DNA of 64,000 nt from Calothrix sp. C42_A2020_038 (GCA_015272395.1 JACYLQ010000002.1:46150-110149); one strand, 5' to 3'. Counted from the first letter of the stretch, positions 53,627 through 63,007 are shown. Numbers and translations are program-made. Notes: a model not told the origin generated them from the letters alone.

Positions 53627-54871
53627 TTATCCCCCATACTTTCTCCCTCGCCATTGTTTAGGCTTTTGCAATGCTGATAAAATTATTCGCAGTACTGCCA
53701 ACGGGTCAGCAAAAGGTGATATCCAAAATAACCAACTTCCTTTAGCTTGACTAAGGTCGTAATTCGGTCTAATCGCAAATAGCATTCCAAATCTAACTAC
53801 GAGTAGGAATAAGTTCAGCCCTAACAGCAAGCTTATAGGAAAACTTATAGAAGGAATATAAGCATAAGTATTTGTTTGGGCGCCTACTTCATTAAGTAAA
53901 TTGGTTTGAAGTAAAAGCACTAACAAAAATAAACAAATTACTATTAGGGGTAAACCTTGAACCGAAGTCAGTAACCAAATATCACCCCAAGTTTGACCAT
54001 TTGATGAAGCGTCTTTAAGGTCGAGACTACGACCCCATTCGTTCCATGTCTCAATGGCACCTTCGTACATCCGCACTTTTAAAACTTTGGCGCCGTCTAA
54101 AAAACCAACTTTAAAACCGGAAGCGGCAATGTGACGTGCTAAAGTTACATCGTCACAAAAAGAACTACTTGCTACAGTATAACCATTAATTGCTTCCAAC
54201 ACCGTGCGACGACATAAAAAACACTGACCGTTGGCCATGACACGCTCTGGCTGGTCTGTGTTAATTCCCGCTGGGTCAAAGCGATAAAGCAATGTCATTA
54301 ATAATGCTGGTTGTAACCAACACTCACCCGGATACTTGAGAATAAATTGTGGCGACAATGATATCAAATCATACCCTTGAGTCGTAGCTGTTTTAACTAA
54401 ACTTGCAACTAAACCAGGATGCGGTTGCGTATCAGCATCCATACCCAAAAACCATTTGCTGGCTGTCGATGTTTGCAAAAAGCCACTATGCAATGCCCAA
54501 GGACGACCAACCCAACCCAGAGGCAAAGGGTCATCAGTCATAACACGAAACCGAGGGTCTCGCTTTTGTATTGCTTTGACTAATTCCGGCGTACCATCTT
54601 GAGACTTACTATCAACAACAATAACTTCTCTTAATTCATAACTTTGTTGACTCAAACCAGTAAGAAGTGGGGTAATACGTTTAGCTTCATTCAGTGTAGG
54701 AACGACTACACTAACACTACCCAAAATATCAAGGGTAGGTTTTTGTGGTTGAATTGGAGGAGTGCGACGAGGACCCTTAATTAGACGCGACAGCAAAATT
54801 GCAGTTGCTGGTAATTGAATTAAAAGCAATAGAAGTGCAACAGCACTTGCTATTGGTAAAAAATTATACAT
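53627..54871 (-). CDS. cruG: CruG-like carotenoid glycosyltransferase (GT2)
   Basis: In cyanobacteria CruG attaches the sugar to the 2'-hydroxyl of myxol and related carotenoids, at the membrane. The GT2 domain shows VSVVVPTLNEAKRITPLLTGLSQQ, EVIVVDSKSQDGTPELVKAI, KWFLGMDADTQPHPGLVASLV and FCDDVTLARHIAASGFKVGFLDG. A first membrane helix lies at about 5-28, and two or three hydrophobic segments sit at the C-terminus (300-390). The CruG name rests on the neighbouring cruF, 81 bp upstream on the same strand, an arrangement typical for cyanobacteria. Another GT2 role cannot be excluded. Confidence 0.82.
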   Translation of the reverse strand: MYNFLPIASAVALLLLLIQLPATAILLSRLIKGPRRTPPIQPQKPTLDILGSVSVVVPTLNEAKRITPLLTGLSQQSYELREVIVVDSKSQDGTPELVKAIQKRDPRFRVMTDDPLPLGWVGRPWALHSGFLQTSTASKWFLGMDADTQPHPGLVASLVKTATTQGYDLISLSPQFILKYPGECWLQPALLMTLLYRFDPAGINTDQPERVMANGQCFLCRRTVLEAINGYTVASSSFCDDVTLARHIAASGFKVGFLDGAKVLKVRMYEGAIETWNEWGRSLDLKDASSNGQTWGDIWLLTSVQGLPLIVICLFLLVLLLQTNLLNEVGAQTNTYAYIPSISFPISLLLGLNLFLLVVRFGMLFAIRPNYDLSQAKGSWLFWISPFADPLAVLRIILSALQKPKQWRGRKYGG

Positions 54872-54952
54872 TTGAATAAAAATGGCGAATGTATTCTAAC
54901 CCCTCGCTAATGACGGTGAGGGGTTGTGAGAAGGTATAGGGCAACGTTATTT

Positions 54953-55852
54953 TTACTTAGCACCAGCTTCAACTGGAACGACTTTTGTGACTTCGTTTGT
55001 GGTTTGAATTGTATCTTGTGCAACAGCTTTCCACCATAGCAGTACTGCCGGTATAACTCCTGTAATCAAGCCTAATGATACAGGAACTACAAAACCAGCA
55101 CCTAAGCTAAGTCCAGAAGCAAATGCAAAGTTGCTCAAATATACTATCATCGGTACGTTGAGTTGTTTGGGTTCCAATTTTACGGGATTATTTCGCCATA
55201 GTAGTGCCGCTACTGTCATAAACAACGCGCTGGTACCAAACCAACCTGCATAGTTTTGGTAAGGAGTTCCAAAAAATGCTCCTGCTTTATCCCAAAACCA
55301 AAAAGGTAGCGATGTTTGACTCATAGCTGGTTCAAGTGCAAAGTCCCAACTTGTGAATAGCACCGCACCCACTGCTACGGCGCCGACTTGACGAAGTATA
55401 CTTGGGTTCTTCGCAACCCCCAGTCCAGTGCGGGTAATTAGGTAAGCTGATAATCCGACATAAAACCAAGATAAGGGAATAGTGAAGGGCACAAGTCCTG
55501 CAATTTTGTATCCCAAACCGTTCAAGTAATGATAGTCCCCAAAAGGAAACCCAGTTCCTGTTCCCAATAATTCACTACTCACCGATATCAATACCGCTGG
55601 CAGCATAAATGAAAGCCAGGTTTGCCATCCCAAAGTCCTAAATGCGTAAATTGAGACAGCAATCGTACCAAGAACAATATCGACCACACCACCATTTGCC
55701 ATGCTTACTTGCATAGCAGTTTGCCCAACTTCTCCAAGATTCAATATTTTCTCGGCATGTGGTATGACTAGTAGAATTCCTGCCAAACCAAAAGCCTTAG
55801 CCAGTATATGACCCGTTAAACATACGCGCTCGGCGATAACAAACTGTTTCAT
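54953..55852 (-). CDS. cruF: Gamma-carotene 1'-hydroxylase CruF
   Basis: Adds the 1'-hydroxyl to gamma-carotene in the route to myxoxanthophyll. A polytopic membrane protein (299 residues here) with seven or eight hydrophobic segments. Family features are VSMANGGVVDIVLGTIAVSIYAFRTLG, SSELLGTGTGFPFGDYHYLNGLGYKI, FTSWDFALEPAMS and YQNYAGWFGTS. The track starts at a GTG, MIYILLRNMMKQF; the AAGGA ribosome site lies five bases before the second of two ATG codons, so I place the start at 55852 (MKQFVIAERVCLTG). It is upstream of cruG. Confidence 0.92.
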   Translation of the reverse strand: MKQFVIAERVCLTGHILAKAFGLAGILLVIPHAEKILNLGEVGQTAMQVSMANGGVVDIVLGTIAVSIYAFRTLGWQTWLSFMLPAVLISVSSELLGTGTGFPFGDYHYLNGLGYKIAGLVPFTIPLSWFYVGLSAYLITRTGLGVAKNPSILRQVGAVAVGAVLFTSWDFALEPAMSQTSLPFWFWDKAGAFFGTPYQNYAGWFGTSALFMTVAALLWRNNPVKLEPKQLNVPMIVYLSNFAFASGLSLGAGFVVPVSLGLITGVIPAVLLWWKAVAQDTIQTTNEVTKVVPVEAGAK

Positions 55853-56553
55853 CATATTCCTTAACAAGATATAAATCACGATTACTTAGCTGCTAACAGT
55901 TTACAAATGTTTAAGAAATTATTTAACTGTTTTTTCAGAAAATTCTCGATGTTCTTCGCTAATCATGTTTTTGTGTATGATTTTACACTGCTCAATGCTT
56001 TCAAGAAACAGTGATATTAATACTGTGTAGGTTAAGGGACTTCCAGAAAATAAAATATCCTGTAAAATATTCTGTGGTTTGGGCATCTTGCTCGAAAAAA
56101 CAGGTATCCCTGCCTGTTCCAAAATAAAAAATTGGATAATTATTAAATTGGAAGTCCCTAAGAATCATTCGTAAGTTGGGTATAGCAGCGTAACCCAAAA
56201 AAGCTTGAATCAAAATCTTGAGTTCCACTTTGTTCCACCCAAACTACAAAATTTTATTTTTTCGCGCTCCCTTGCAATCTTGACAGTGATAGTAGTATCT
56301 GTACTTACACATTTAAGCATCTATAGCTAAACCTAATTCATAGTCAAATAGTTGAGTAACAGTATACATCTAAAAGCTTGGTATGGTTCTAGAATAACTT
56401 TATGATTCAAATTCCCTGGAAGCCTCTGTCTTTGGGCTACTAGCTTAAAAATAATTTCCATCAAAATTCAGGGTTAGGGTACGGCTAGTTGTTGCAGTTA
56501 TACAACTTGGCTCAATAATTAAAGAGTAATAGCCCAGATAGGTTAAGAAGGAT
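55853..56553. other. 700-bp intergenic region
   Basis: The two track ORFs here (55919-56122, 56001-56228) are low-quality and span the 125-bp repeat at 56035-56159, so I do not call them genes. TTGGGT/ACCCAA ends form a small hairpin near 56175. The rest is AT-rich. Confidence 0.5.
56035..56159. repeat. 125-bp inverted-repeat-bounded element
   Basis: AGGGACTTCCA (56035-56045) and its exact complement TGGAAGTCCCT (56149-56159) bound an AT-rich interior with its own hairpin AACAGG/CCTGTT near 56099-56118. The structure is like a miniature transposable element, but no target duplication is obvious and no second copy is seen here. Confidence 0.5.
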
Positions 56554-56982
56554 ATGATGTCAATCATCAAGAGAATGCCGTGGGTTTCCCTCTCGTTAGC
56601 GTTACTTACCTACTGTTGTTTAGGTTGGGTAGTCTCAAAATCAAGTGTATCCCCTAGTACATGGTTAGCGATTGTAGCTATAGTGGTTTTAATGATTGGA
56701 GCTTTGCTAACTCCTTGGTTATGGTTTAACCGTTATTCAAATTCATTATTACAATCTAGTACACGTAACTTTTGTGTTTCTATCTTAGCGGCGTTTTCGC
56801 TATTTTTAATGATTACTTGGTTTCGGCTATTTCTTGATATCTTATTAATTGTATCTGCTACGATTTTAGTGCGAATAGACCTTCAGACTCTTGGATTTCG
56901 CAGTTTAGATATATTTGGAGTTCTATGTTTTACAGCTATGAGCGGTTTAGCTATGGGTATAGTAGTTAGTCAGTTTATTTGA
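56554..56982 (+). CDS. Small conserved membrane protein
   Basis: A 142-residue protein with four predicted membrane helices: about 10-28 (SLSLALLTYCCLGWVV), 38-56 (WLAIVAIVVLMIGALLTPWLW), 72-102 (SILAAFSLFLMITWFRLFLDILLIVSATILV) and 115-140 (DIFGVLCFTAMSGLAMGIVVSQFI). The short LLTPWLWFNRY loop is basic. Alone in its orientation. The family is unknown to me; it looks like a general cyanobacterial membrane protein. Confidence 0.7.
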   Translation: MMSIIKRMPWVSLSLALLTYCCLGWVVSKSSVSPSTWLAIVAIVVLMIGALLTPWLWFNRYSNSLLQSSTRNFCVSILAAFSLFLMITWFRLFLDILLIVSATILVRIDLQTLGFRSLDIFGVLCFTAMSGLAMGIVVSQFI

Positions 56983-57130
56983 CATCTCCCACGGTTGTAA
57001 ACACGCGCGCCCGTCGCTTTTCATACCCTCGATGAACGCAGGGGTTATCACGCTCCCGTGTTTTTGATAGTTAGGAGTTGTACAAATGCCAGGAACCGAA
57101 GTGCCTGTACGAATTAGATAATCAAAAATC

Positions 57131-57163
57131 ACTCATAACTCCTAACTCATAACTCCTAACTTA
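57131..57163. repeat. Heptamer tandem repeat
   Basis: ACTCATAACTCCTAACTCATAACTCCTAAC repeats the CTCATAA/CTCCTAA units seen near 45510. It lies downstream of rpmA on the reverse strand. Between 56983 and 57271 I see nothing else that is gene-like. Confidence 0.65.
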
Positions 57164-57271
57164 CAGCAAATTTCAAGTTGGTTAAATACAGTAGAGCAGG
57201 CAAGGATGCCCACTCTACAACAGTTTGATTTTAATCTATGTACAAGAGCGTAACCTAAAAACTGCTGTAAA

Positions 57272-57538
57272 TTAACATCCAGCAACAGCAGGGTAAATAC
57301 TGACCTTTTGACGGGTTTTACCCTTTCTTTCAAACGCGACAACACCGTCAATGAGAGCAAACAAAGTATCGTCTTTACCAATACCTACGTTGTTACCTGG
57401 GTGAAATTTTGTACCACGTTGACGAACCAAAATATTACCCGCGCGCACAGTTTGACCACCATAGCGTTTTACACCAAGTCGCTGTGCATTTGAGTCGCGT
57501 CCGTTCCGTGTACTACCAGTACCTTTCTTACTAGCCAT
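57272..57538 (-). CDS. rpmA: 50S ribosomal protein bL27
   Basis: [74 protein letters not shown] is the classic bL27. It is 88 residues and its N-terminus reaches the peptidyl-transferase centre. It follows rplU by 53 bp on the same strand, the normal rplU-rpmA order. The ATG start is unambiguous. Confidence 0.98.
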   Translation of the reverse strand: MASKKGTGSTRNGRDSNAQRLGVKRYGGQTVRAGNILVRQRGTKFHPGNNVGIGKDDTLFALIDGVVAFERKGKTRQKVSIYPAVAGC

Positions 57539-57591
57539 GATGTCCTCTTGTTAGTCTTCTCTATCTTGTCTTCTCTATTATCTCTGTTTAA

Positions 57592-58014
57592 TTACTCAGC
57601 AGCAGGCGCCTCAGTTTCTGTTGCAACTTCAGTTTGAGTTGAATTTTCCGCTTCTGCTTCAGTTTGAGTTGGAGCTTGTGCTGCTGTTAATACCGACCCG
57701 TTGATACTAATTGCATCAATCATCAAGCGCGTAACTTCCTGACGGTGACCACGTTTTTTACGAGTTTTCTTTTTGGGCTTCATTTTATAGACCAGGACTT
57801 TGCGGTCGCGAAAATGTCGCACTACAGTCCCCTCGACAACAGCACCTTCGACTATGGGTTGCCCTATGGTTACTTCACCGTTGTGCTGTACCAATAAAAC
57901 GGAGTTGATACTAACTTTTTCTTCCGGTTGAGCAGAAAGCAGTTCAATGTCGTAATAACGACCTGGCTCTACACGCACCTGCTTGCCGCCAGTTTCAATA
58001 ATTGCGTAAGTCAT
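57592..58014 (-). CDS. rplU: 50S ribosomal protein bL21 with acidic C-terminal tail
   Basis: [28 protein letters not shown] and the [24 protein letters not shown] block identify bL21. It is 140 residues, longer than the usual 100-105: after about residue 112 it has an acidic Ala/Thr/Glu-rich tail ([29 protein letters not shown]). Such tails occur in cyanobacterial bL21 but vary. It is the first gene of the rplU-rpmA unit. Confidence 0.97.
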   Translation of the reverse strand: MTYAIIETGGKQVRVEPGRYYDIELLSAQPEEKVSINSVLLVQHNGEVTIGQPIVEGAVVEGTVVRHFRDRKVLVYKMKPKKKTRKKRGHRQEVTRLMIDAISINGSVLTAAQAPTQTEAEAENSTQTEVATETEAPAAE

Positions 58015-58248
58015 GAAATTGTCCTAGATATGCCGTACAGGTAGCTGGATCAATTTTCGCTTTTGCCAGCCTTTGTTATATGTCTACCTGTTCCGAGCGG
58101 GAATTAGACAGACAATTTTCCATTTTATTTTGCTGATAAGGCAATGTCAATTAATATGTTTTCATGTTTTCAGATTATTTTTAAACAGTTGGCGTAATTG
58201 TTCTAATTATGGCTGTATTTATAAATGACACAGAACAGCACCAAACCG

Positions 58249-58283
58249 TCTGAGCAGCTTTTGCGCTTGCTCAGATTTTTTTA
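58249..58283 (+). terminator. Orphan intrinsic terminator on the forward strand
   Basis: TCTGAGCA (58249-58256) pairs with TGCTCAGA (58268-58275) around an 11-base loop, followed by about seven T. No forward-strand gene lies immediately upstream; the nearest ends at 56982. It may end a small RNA transcribed from somewhere after 58020. Confidence 0.7.
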
Positions 58284-58321
58284 CCTACAATTGATATGTG
58301 GTATTATGTAACTTATGTAAT

Positions 58322-59416
58322 ATGCAACGTCTCGAAGTTGAAAAACGTACTATATTTATTGGTTTAGCAGGAAGTCACGGTTACGGTTTAAACCGTCCTG
58401 ATTCTGATTATGATTATCGAGGTGTGTTTATTGCACCGAAAGAGTATTATTTGGGATTTAGCACTGTTGAGCAGAAAGAAAGTGGTTGGGACTCAGAACC
58501 AGGAATTTTTCCATTTTTAGATGGCAACAAAGATACGGTTATTTATGAATTGCGAAAGATAATCCAGTTATTATCAGGCGCCAATCCGAACGTGTTAGAG
58601 TTGCTGTGGATGAAGAACTACCCAGTTCTGACAGAAGTAGGGCAGCATTTAATAAATCATCGGCAGTTGTTTTTGAGCAAGAAAGTCAAGCATACTTACT
58701 CAGGGTATGCATTTGCTCAAATTAAAAAAATGGAAAGTCACCGTAAATGGTTATTAAACCCACCCAAAAGTAAACCATTGCCCAGTGAATTTAACATCGA
58801 AAGCGAAAAACCGCTATCAAAAGAAGAACTTAACGCTTTTTTAGAATATTTATATCTAATAATTCGCGGCAAGATTGAATTTTTAGAAGAAGCTGAACAA
58901 CTATATAAGCTTTTAACGGCTGATATAGACTTTAAAGGCGTTCTCAAGCAATATACTTTACCCGATGAGACATTAGATTACACTCAGAAATTAACTAATA
59001 GTCGCAAAGACTTTATACGACTATTGCAAAGAAGCCAAAGCTATCAAGTTGCCCTACGTGAATGGAAAGCTTATTTAGCTTGGCAAGAAAATCGTAACCC
59101 CGTGCGGGCGGAAATGGAGCGCAAATCTGGCTTTGACCTCAAACACGGAATGCATTGTATACGTTTACTACGTAGTGGTTTAGAAATTTTACGCACAGGA
59201 GAAATCATTGTAGACCGTCGAGAAGCAGGCGATGTTGAAGAATTAAAAGCAATATTGCAAGGTAAATACTCTTATGAAGAAGTAATGAAAATGGCAGAAG
59301 ATTTAGTAGCAGAAATGGACAAAGTGTATCAAGTATCCAGCTTGCCACACCGACCTGATTTAGAACAAATTAATCAGTTGTGTATTCAATTAGTGGAAAT
59401 GCAAGGGTGGAATTAA
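58322..59416 (+). CDS. Nucleotidyltransferase (YcgL/RlaP-like, PF10127 type)
   Basis: A 364-residue protein of the DNA-polymerase-beta-like superfamily. The active-site pattern GLAGSHGYGLNRPDSDYDYRGVFIAP gives the GSxxxG and DSDYD metal ligands, and the YEIRKIIQLLSGANPNVLELLW block matches the predicted-nucleotidyltransferase family sometimes linked to RNA repair. A long helical C-terminal part follows, with PVRAEMERKSGFDLKHGMHCIRLLRSGLEILR. ATG 58322 is used rather than the GTG eight codons earlier. No RNA ligase or other partner lies next to it. Confidence 0.85.
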   Translation: MQRLEVEKRTIFIGLAGSHGYGLNRPDSDYDYRGVFIAPKEYYLGFSTVEQKESGWDSEPGIFPFLDGNKDTVIYELRKIIQLLSGANPNVLELLWMKNYPVLTEVGQHLINHRQLFLSKKVKHTYSGYAFAQIKKMESHRKWLLNPPKSKPLPSEFNIESEKPLSKEELNAFLEYLYLIIRGKIEFLEEAEQLYKLLTADIDFKGVLKQYTLPDETLDYTQKLTNSRKDFIRLLQRSQSYQVALREWKAYLAWQENRNPVRAEMERKSGFDLKHGMHCIRLLRSGLEILRTGEIIVDRREAGDVEELKAILQGKYSYEEVMKMAEDLVAEMDKVYQVSSLPHRPDLEQINQLCIQLVEMQGWN

Positions 59417-59469
59417 AATCTTGCGGAAAGGGCATTTTTATCCTTTCCCAACATGTAAATATTTATTTT

Positions 59470-60078
59470 TTATTTGAGAATATGATACATTAAGCATTCA
59501 ACTAAACGCTCTGTTTCCATTGGAATAATTTCTTTACCGTGAAGTAATTCTTGAGTCATCATAAAATGTACCATAGACCCAATCATCATTCGCACGGTTG
59601 CTTCAGAATCCGGTATATTAAGTTCTGGGTGACTATCTAAATATTCACAAATTATTTTTAGCGGTGGTGTCATCATATCGTGAATCCAAGCTTTCGCTAA
59701 CTCTGGAAAACGCCCTGATTCTCCGATTAATATCCGCACAAATGCTTGATGTTCTTGATCACTGAGCATTCCATCTAACGCAGTGGTTATCAAATATCTT
59801 AGTACAACTTTCGGCTCTCCTTCAAGTAGACTTTTATCGAATAAATCCTCAAACTTTTTGTGTGCTGATTGCTCAATTAAAGCTCTAAATAAGCCCTCCT
59901 TATCGTGAAAATGGCTGTATACAGTTGCTTTTGAAACTCCTGCACGCGCTGCTACTCTGTCCATGCTAGTTCCTGCATAGCCATGTGCAAGAAACTCCTG
60001 CATTGCTCCTGTTAAAATTTTTTCAACCTTCTCTACAGTTGTTTCGCGCTCGATTTCTTTTGTTTTTATGCGTGCCAT
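59470..60078 (-). CDS. TetR/AcrR family transcriptional regulator
   Basis: A 202-residue regulator. The N-terminal helix-turn-helix reads KILTGAMQEFLAHGYAGTSMDRVAARAGVSKATVYSHFHDKEGLFRALIE. The C-terminal ligand domain is of the AefR-like type (FVRILIGESGRFPELAKAWIHDMMTPPLKII). It is divergent from the devB-type gene, with two palindromic 15-bp sites between them, the likely operators. It probably represses the efflux operon, and possibly itself, until a ligand is bound. Confidence 0.93.
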   Translation of the reverse strand: MARIKTKEIERETTVEKVEKILTGAMQEFLAHGYAGTSMDRVAARAGVSKATVYSHFHDKEGLFRALIEQSAHKKFEDLFDKSLLEGEPKVVLRYLITTALDGMLSDQEHQAFVRILIGESGRFPELAKAWIHDMMTPPLKIICEYLDSHPELNIPDSEATVRMMIGSMVHFMMTQELLHGKEIIPMETERLVECLMYHILK

Positions 60079-60255
60079 TTGATCAATAGTTCCAATTTGA
60101 CAATTACAAAAAGCTACTAATTACAAATTAATTATTTATTTTTAATTTTGAATTTTTAGTTGCTACGGTAACACAAGAAAATTATATTCTGTAATACATA
60201 TATCTAAGTTATAAACTGGAGATTTTACATAAGAATTTTTAATCAATAGTTTTAA

Positions 60256-60270
60256 ACTAGTCGGTTTAGT
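60256..60270. promoter_or_regulatory. Putative TetR operator, copy 1
   Basis: ACTAGTCGGTTTAGT, an imperfect copy (12 of 15 positions) of the palindrome at 60287. The two centres are 31 bp apart, three helical turns, which would put two dimers on one face. This is inferred from position between the regulator and the operon. Confidence 0.55.
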
Positions 60271-60286
60271 TTAAATTTATTATAAG

Positions 60287-60301
60287 ACTAAACGGTTTAG
60301 T
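60287..60301. promoter_or_regulatory. Putative TetR operator, copy 2
   Basis: ACTAAACGGTTTAGT is a perfect palindrome with 7-base arms around a central G, 22 bases upstream of the devB-type start. Length and symmetry fit a TetR dimer site. Confidence 0.7.
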
Positions 60302-60323
60302 ATGAAAAAGTACAGGCGCTGTT

Positions 60324-61724
60324 ATGCTGCAAAATGAGAAGCTTGAGTCACCACAGCCACAACGCCCACTAATTGTCAAATTGATTATTGGGGCATTGCT
60401 TGCAGGGGGTGCTGGTCTTTTTTTATTTAATCGGTTGCGGATGGTGGCTACACCTCCAAAACCTTTACCAGTAGCGGTTCCGCAAATAACTACGGTAACA
60501 GCATTGGGGAGACTTGAACCCCAAGGAGAAGTGGTAAAACTATCGGCGCCAACGTCAAATCAAGGTAGTCGGGTAGAGCAGTTGTTGGTTAAGGAGGGAG
60601 ATGTTGTCAGGTCAGGACAAGTAATAGCAGTGATGGAAAATCGCGACCGTCTTTTGGCATCAATGCGGGAAGCAGAAAAAAAAGTAGGAGTTGCGAGAGC
60701 GCAGTTAGGGCGGGTAAAAGCAGGTGCCAAACAGGGGGAGTTAACAGCACGACGTGCAGATATTACTCGTTTGCAAGCAGAGCTAGCAGGAGATATTAGA
60801 AGACAACAGGCCGCTATCGCCCGACTTGAAGCTGAATTGGATGGTGATACAGCAACACAGCAAGCGACAATAAATCGTCTAGAAGCAGAACTACTTGGAC
60901 AAAGACAGGCTTTAAAAGCTACAGTCGCGCGGACAGCAGCAGAAAAGCGTAATGCTCAAGCAGATGTGGGGCGTTACGAGAGTTTGTACAAAGAAGGTGT
61001 AATATCGAGCCAAGAAGTAGATAGAAGGAGATTGAGTGCTGAGACATCAACCCAACAACTACTTGAAAGCCAAGCAACTTTAACGCGGACAATTGCGACT
61101 TTAGAGCAGCAAATCAGAGAAGCTAAAGCTAATCGTAATAAAATGATAGCTACACAGCAACAACAAATTAACGAAGCTAGAGCTACGCTCGATAGAACTA
61201 TAGCCAGTACGCAGCAGCAAATCAAAGAAGCCACAGCAACCCTAGAACAAACTGCGGAAGTTCGTCCCACTGATATTGCAGCAGCCCAAGCAGAAGTTGA
61301 AAGTGCTATGGCAACTGTTGAACGCATTCGATCTGAACTTGCTTTGGCTTATATTCGGGCGCCTAAAAACGGTAGAGTCTTAAAAATTAACACGCGCGCA
61401 GGTGAGACAGTAAGCAACGAAGGAATAGTAGACTTTGGTGAAACAAACCAAATGTACGCAGTCGCGGAAGTTTATCAAAGTGATATTGGCAAAATACGCA
61501 AAGGGCAAAAAGTTCAAGTCACAAGCGACTCCCTACCTCAAGAACTACAGGGAATAGTTGATTGGATAGGATATCAAGTTCAGCGCCAAAATATTATCAA
61601 CACTGATCCTTCGAGTAATATTGACTCTCGGATTATTGAGGTACGTATAAAACTTGACCAGGCATCCAGTGAACAAGCTACCAGGTTTACTAATTTGCAA
61701 GTGCAAACAGTAATTCAATTGTAA
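60324..61724 (+). CDS. devB: DevB-like periplasmic adaptor (membrane fusion protein)
   Basis: The HlyD-type adaptor of a tripartite ABC efflux system. One N-terminal membrane helix (about 20-38) is followed by TALGRLEPQGEVVKLSAP, the hallmark of DevB-type proteins. A lipoyl half (KEGDVVRSGQVIAVMENRDR), a very long coiled coil (about 95-320, rich in Q, A and R) and the closing ALAYIRAPKNGRVLKINTRAGETVSNEG with beta-barrel VYQSDIGKIRKGQKVQVTSD follow. First gene of the operon and target of the TetR sites. DevB in Anabaena exports heterocyst glycolipids, but several paralogues exist and the substrate here is not known. Confidence 0.9.
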   Translation: MLQNEKLESPQPQRPLIVKLIIGALLAGGAGLFLFNRLRMVATPPKPLPVAVPQITTVTALGRLEPQGEVVKLSAPTSNQGSRVEQLLVKEGDVVRSGQVIAVMENRDRLLASMREAEKKVGVARAQLGRVKAGAKQGELTARRADITRLQAELAGDIRRQQAAIARLEAELDGDTATQQATINRLEAELLGQRQALKATVARTAAEKRNAQADVGRYESLYKEGVISSQEVDRRRLSAETSTQQLLESQATLTRTIATLEQQIREAKANRNKMIATQQQQINEARATLDRTIASTQQQIKEATATLEQTAEVRPTDIAAAQAEVESAMATVERIRSELALAYIRAPKNGRVLKINTRAGETVSNEGIVDFGETNQMYAVAEVYQSDIGKIRKGQKVQVTSDSLPQELQGIVDWIGYQVQRQNIINTDPSSNIDSRIIEVRIKLDQASSEQATRFTNLQVQTVIQL

Positions 61725-61774
61725 TTAGGAATCAAAAATTCGGATATGAAGAATTGAACAAACTCTTAAGTCCT

Positions 61775-61829
61775 AATCCAAAATCCAAAATCCAAAATCC
61801 AAAATCTAAAATCTAAAATCTAAAATCCT
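61775..61829. repeat. Tandem heptamer AAAATCC/AAAATCT, about seven copies
   Basis: Fills most of the gap between devB and devC. The units change from AAAATCC to AAAATCT partway. A shorter copy (TCTAAAATCCAAAATCC) lies in the devC-devA gap near 63022-63040. Confidence 0.75.
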
Positions 61830-61831
61830 AT

Positions 61832-63007
61832 ATGGTTGGTTTTCTTCAAGAAATACAGCGTCGAACCCCACTAGGTTGGTTACAACTAACTCATGAAAAA
61901 GGTCGGTTTCTTGTTGCACTAGCAGGTATTGCTTTTGCTGATGTATTAATGTTTATGCAGCTTGGGTTTCAGTCAGCGCTATTTGATAGTAATACCCGAT
62001 TACACAATAGTATGCAGGCTGATATTTTTCTGATTAGTCCGCAAGCACGAAATTTGGCTAATATGTCCACCTTTACTCGCAGGCGCCTTTTTCAAGCAAT
62101 GGACATACCTGGGGTAAAATCAGCAGAACCAATGTATGTTAATTTTCTAGATTGGAAAAATCCTCAAACAGGCAATAAGGCTACGGTACTTGTAGCAGGC
62201 TTTAATCCTAGTACATTAGCATTTGATTTACCCGAAGTGGTTAGTCAAATTCACAAAGTCAAATTACCAGATGTAGTTTTATTTGACCGTGCGGGACGTG
62301 GAGATTACGCGCAGATGATAGCCAACGTAGACCAAGGTAAATCAGTGAGTGCGGAAATTGACCGACGTACAGTCAAGGTGAATGGTTTATTTAAGGTTGG
62401 CGCCTCATTTATTGCTGATACAACTTTAATGACTAGCGACCAAAATTTCTTGAGGTTGTTTCCAAGACGTGAGGCAGGTAGTGTAAGTATTGGACTATTA
62501 CAGCTAAAACCAGGTTTTGACCCAGTAATAGTAGCAGGTCAGTTACGTTCTTACTTAGGCAATGATGTGCGGGTTTTGACAAAAGAAGAATTTATTGCAT
62601 TTGAAAAAAAATATTGGCAAGAAAACACAGCTATTGGTTTTATATTTAGCCTTGGTGTTGGTATGGGCTTTATGGTGGGGGTCATTATTGTGTACCAAGT
62701 CCTTTCAACCGATGTTAATGCCCACATGAAAGAGTATGCGACTTTTAAAGCAATGGGATATCGCAATTCATACTTATTAAGTGTGGTGTTTGAAGAAGCA
62801 ATTATTTTAGCAATATTAGGGTTTATACCTGGTTTCAGTGTATCATTTGGACTTTATGCAATGACTAGAAATGCTACTAACTTACCTGTAGTCATGACTT
62901 TAGCGCGTGCAATTCAAGTTCAGGTGATGACAATTATTATGTGTATGATTTCTGGCGCTATTGCTACACGTAAAGTTCAAGCTGCCGACCCAGCCGATAT
63001 GTTCTAA
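61832..63007 (+). CDS. devC: DevC-like ABC transporter permease
   Basis: A MacB-type permease with four membrane helices: one N-terminal (about 30-50), then about 275-300, 325-345 and 360-380, with a large periplasmic domain between the first and second. The opening FLQEIQRRTPLGWLQLTHEKGRFLVALAGIAFADVLMFMQLGFQSALFDSNTRLH is a signature of DevC proteins. It sits between devB and devA, 107 and 66 bp away. With those two proteins and an outer-membrane TolC-like channel (not in this window) it would form the pump. Confidence 0.92.
   Translation: MVGFLQEIQRRTPLGWLQLTHEKGRFLVALAGIAFADVLMFMQLGFQSALFDSNTRLHNSMQADIFLISPQARNLANMSTFTRRRLFQAMDIPGVKSAEPMYVNFLDWKNPQTGNKATVLVAGFNPSTLAFDLPEVVSQIHKVKLPDVVLFDRAGRGDYAQMIANVDQGKSVSAEIDRRTVKVNGLFKVGASFIADTTLMTSDQNFLRLFPRREAGSVSIGLLQLKPGFDPVIVAGQLRSYLGNDVRVLTKEEFIAFEKKYWQENTAIGFIFSLGVGMGFMVGVIIVYQVLSTDVNAHMKEYATFKAMGYRNSYLLSVVFEEAIILAILGFIPGFSVSFGLYAMTRNATNLPVVMTLARAIQVQVMTIIMCMISGAIATRKVQAADPADMF

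Noticed and set aside
55919-56228. Two small reverse ORFs upstream of cruF
   Set aside because: They span an inverted-repeat element, lack ribosome sites and look like chance frames.
56947-57132. Reverse ORF of 61 aa overlapping the membrane protein
   Set aside because: I considered a TnpB C-terminal or IS-end remnant, but no motif supports it.
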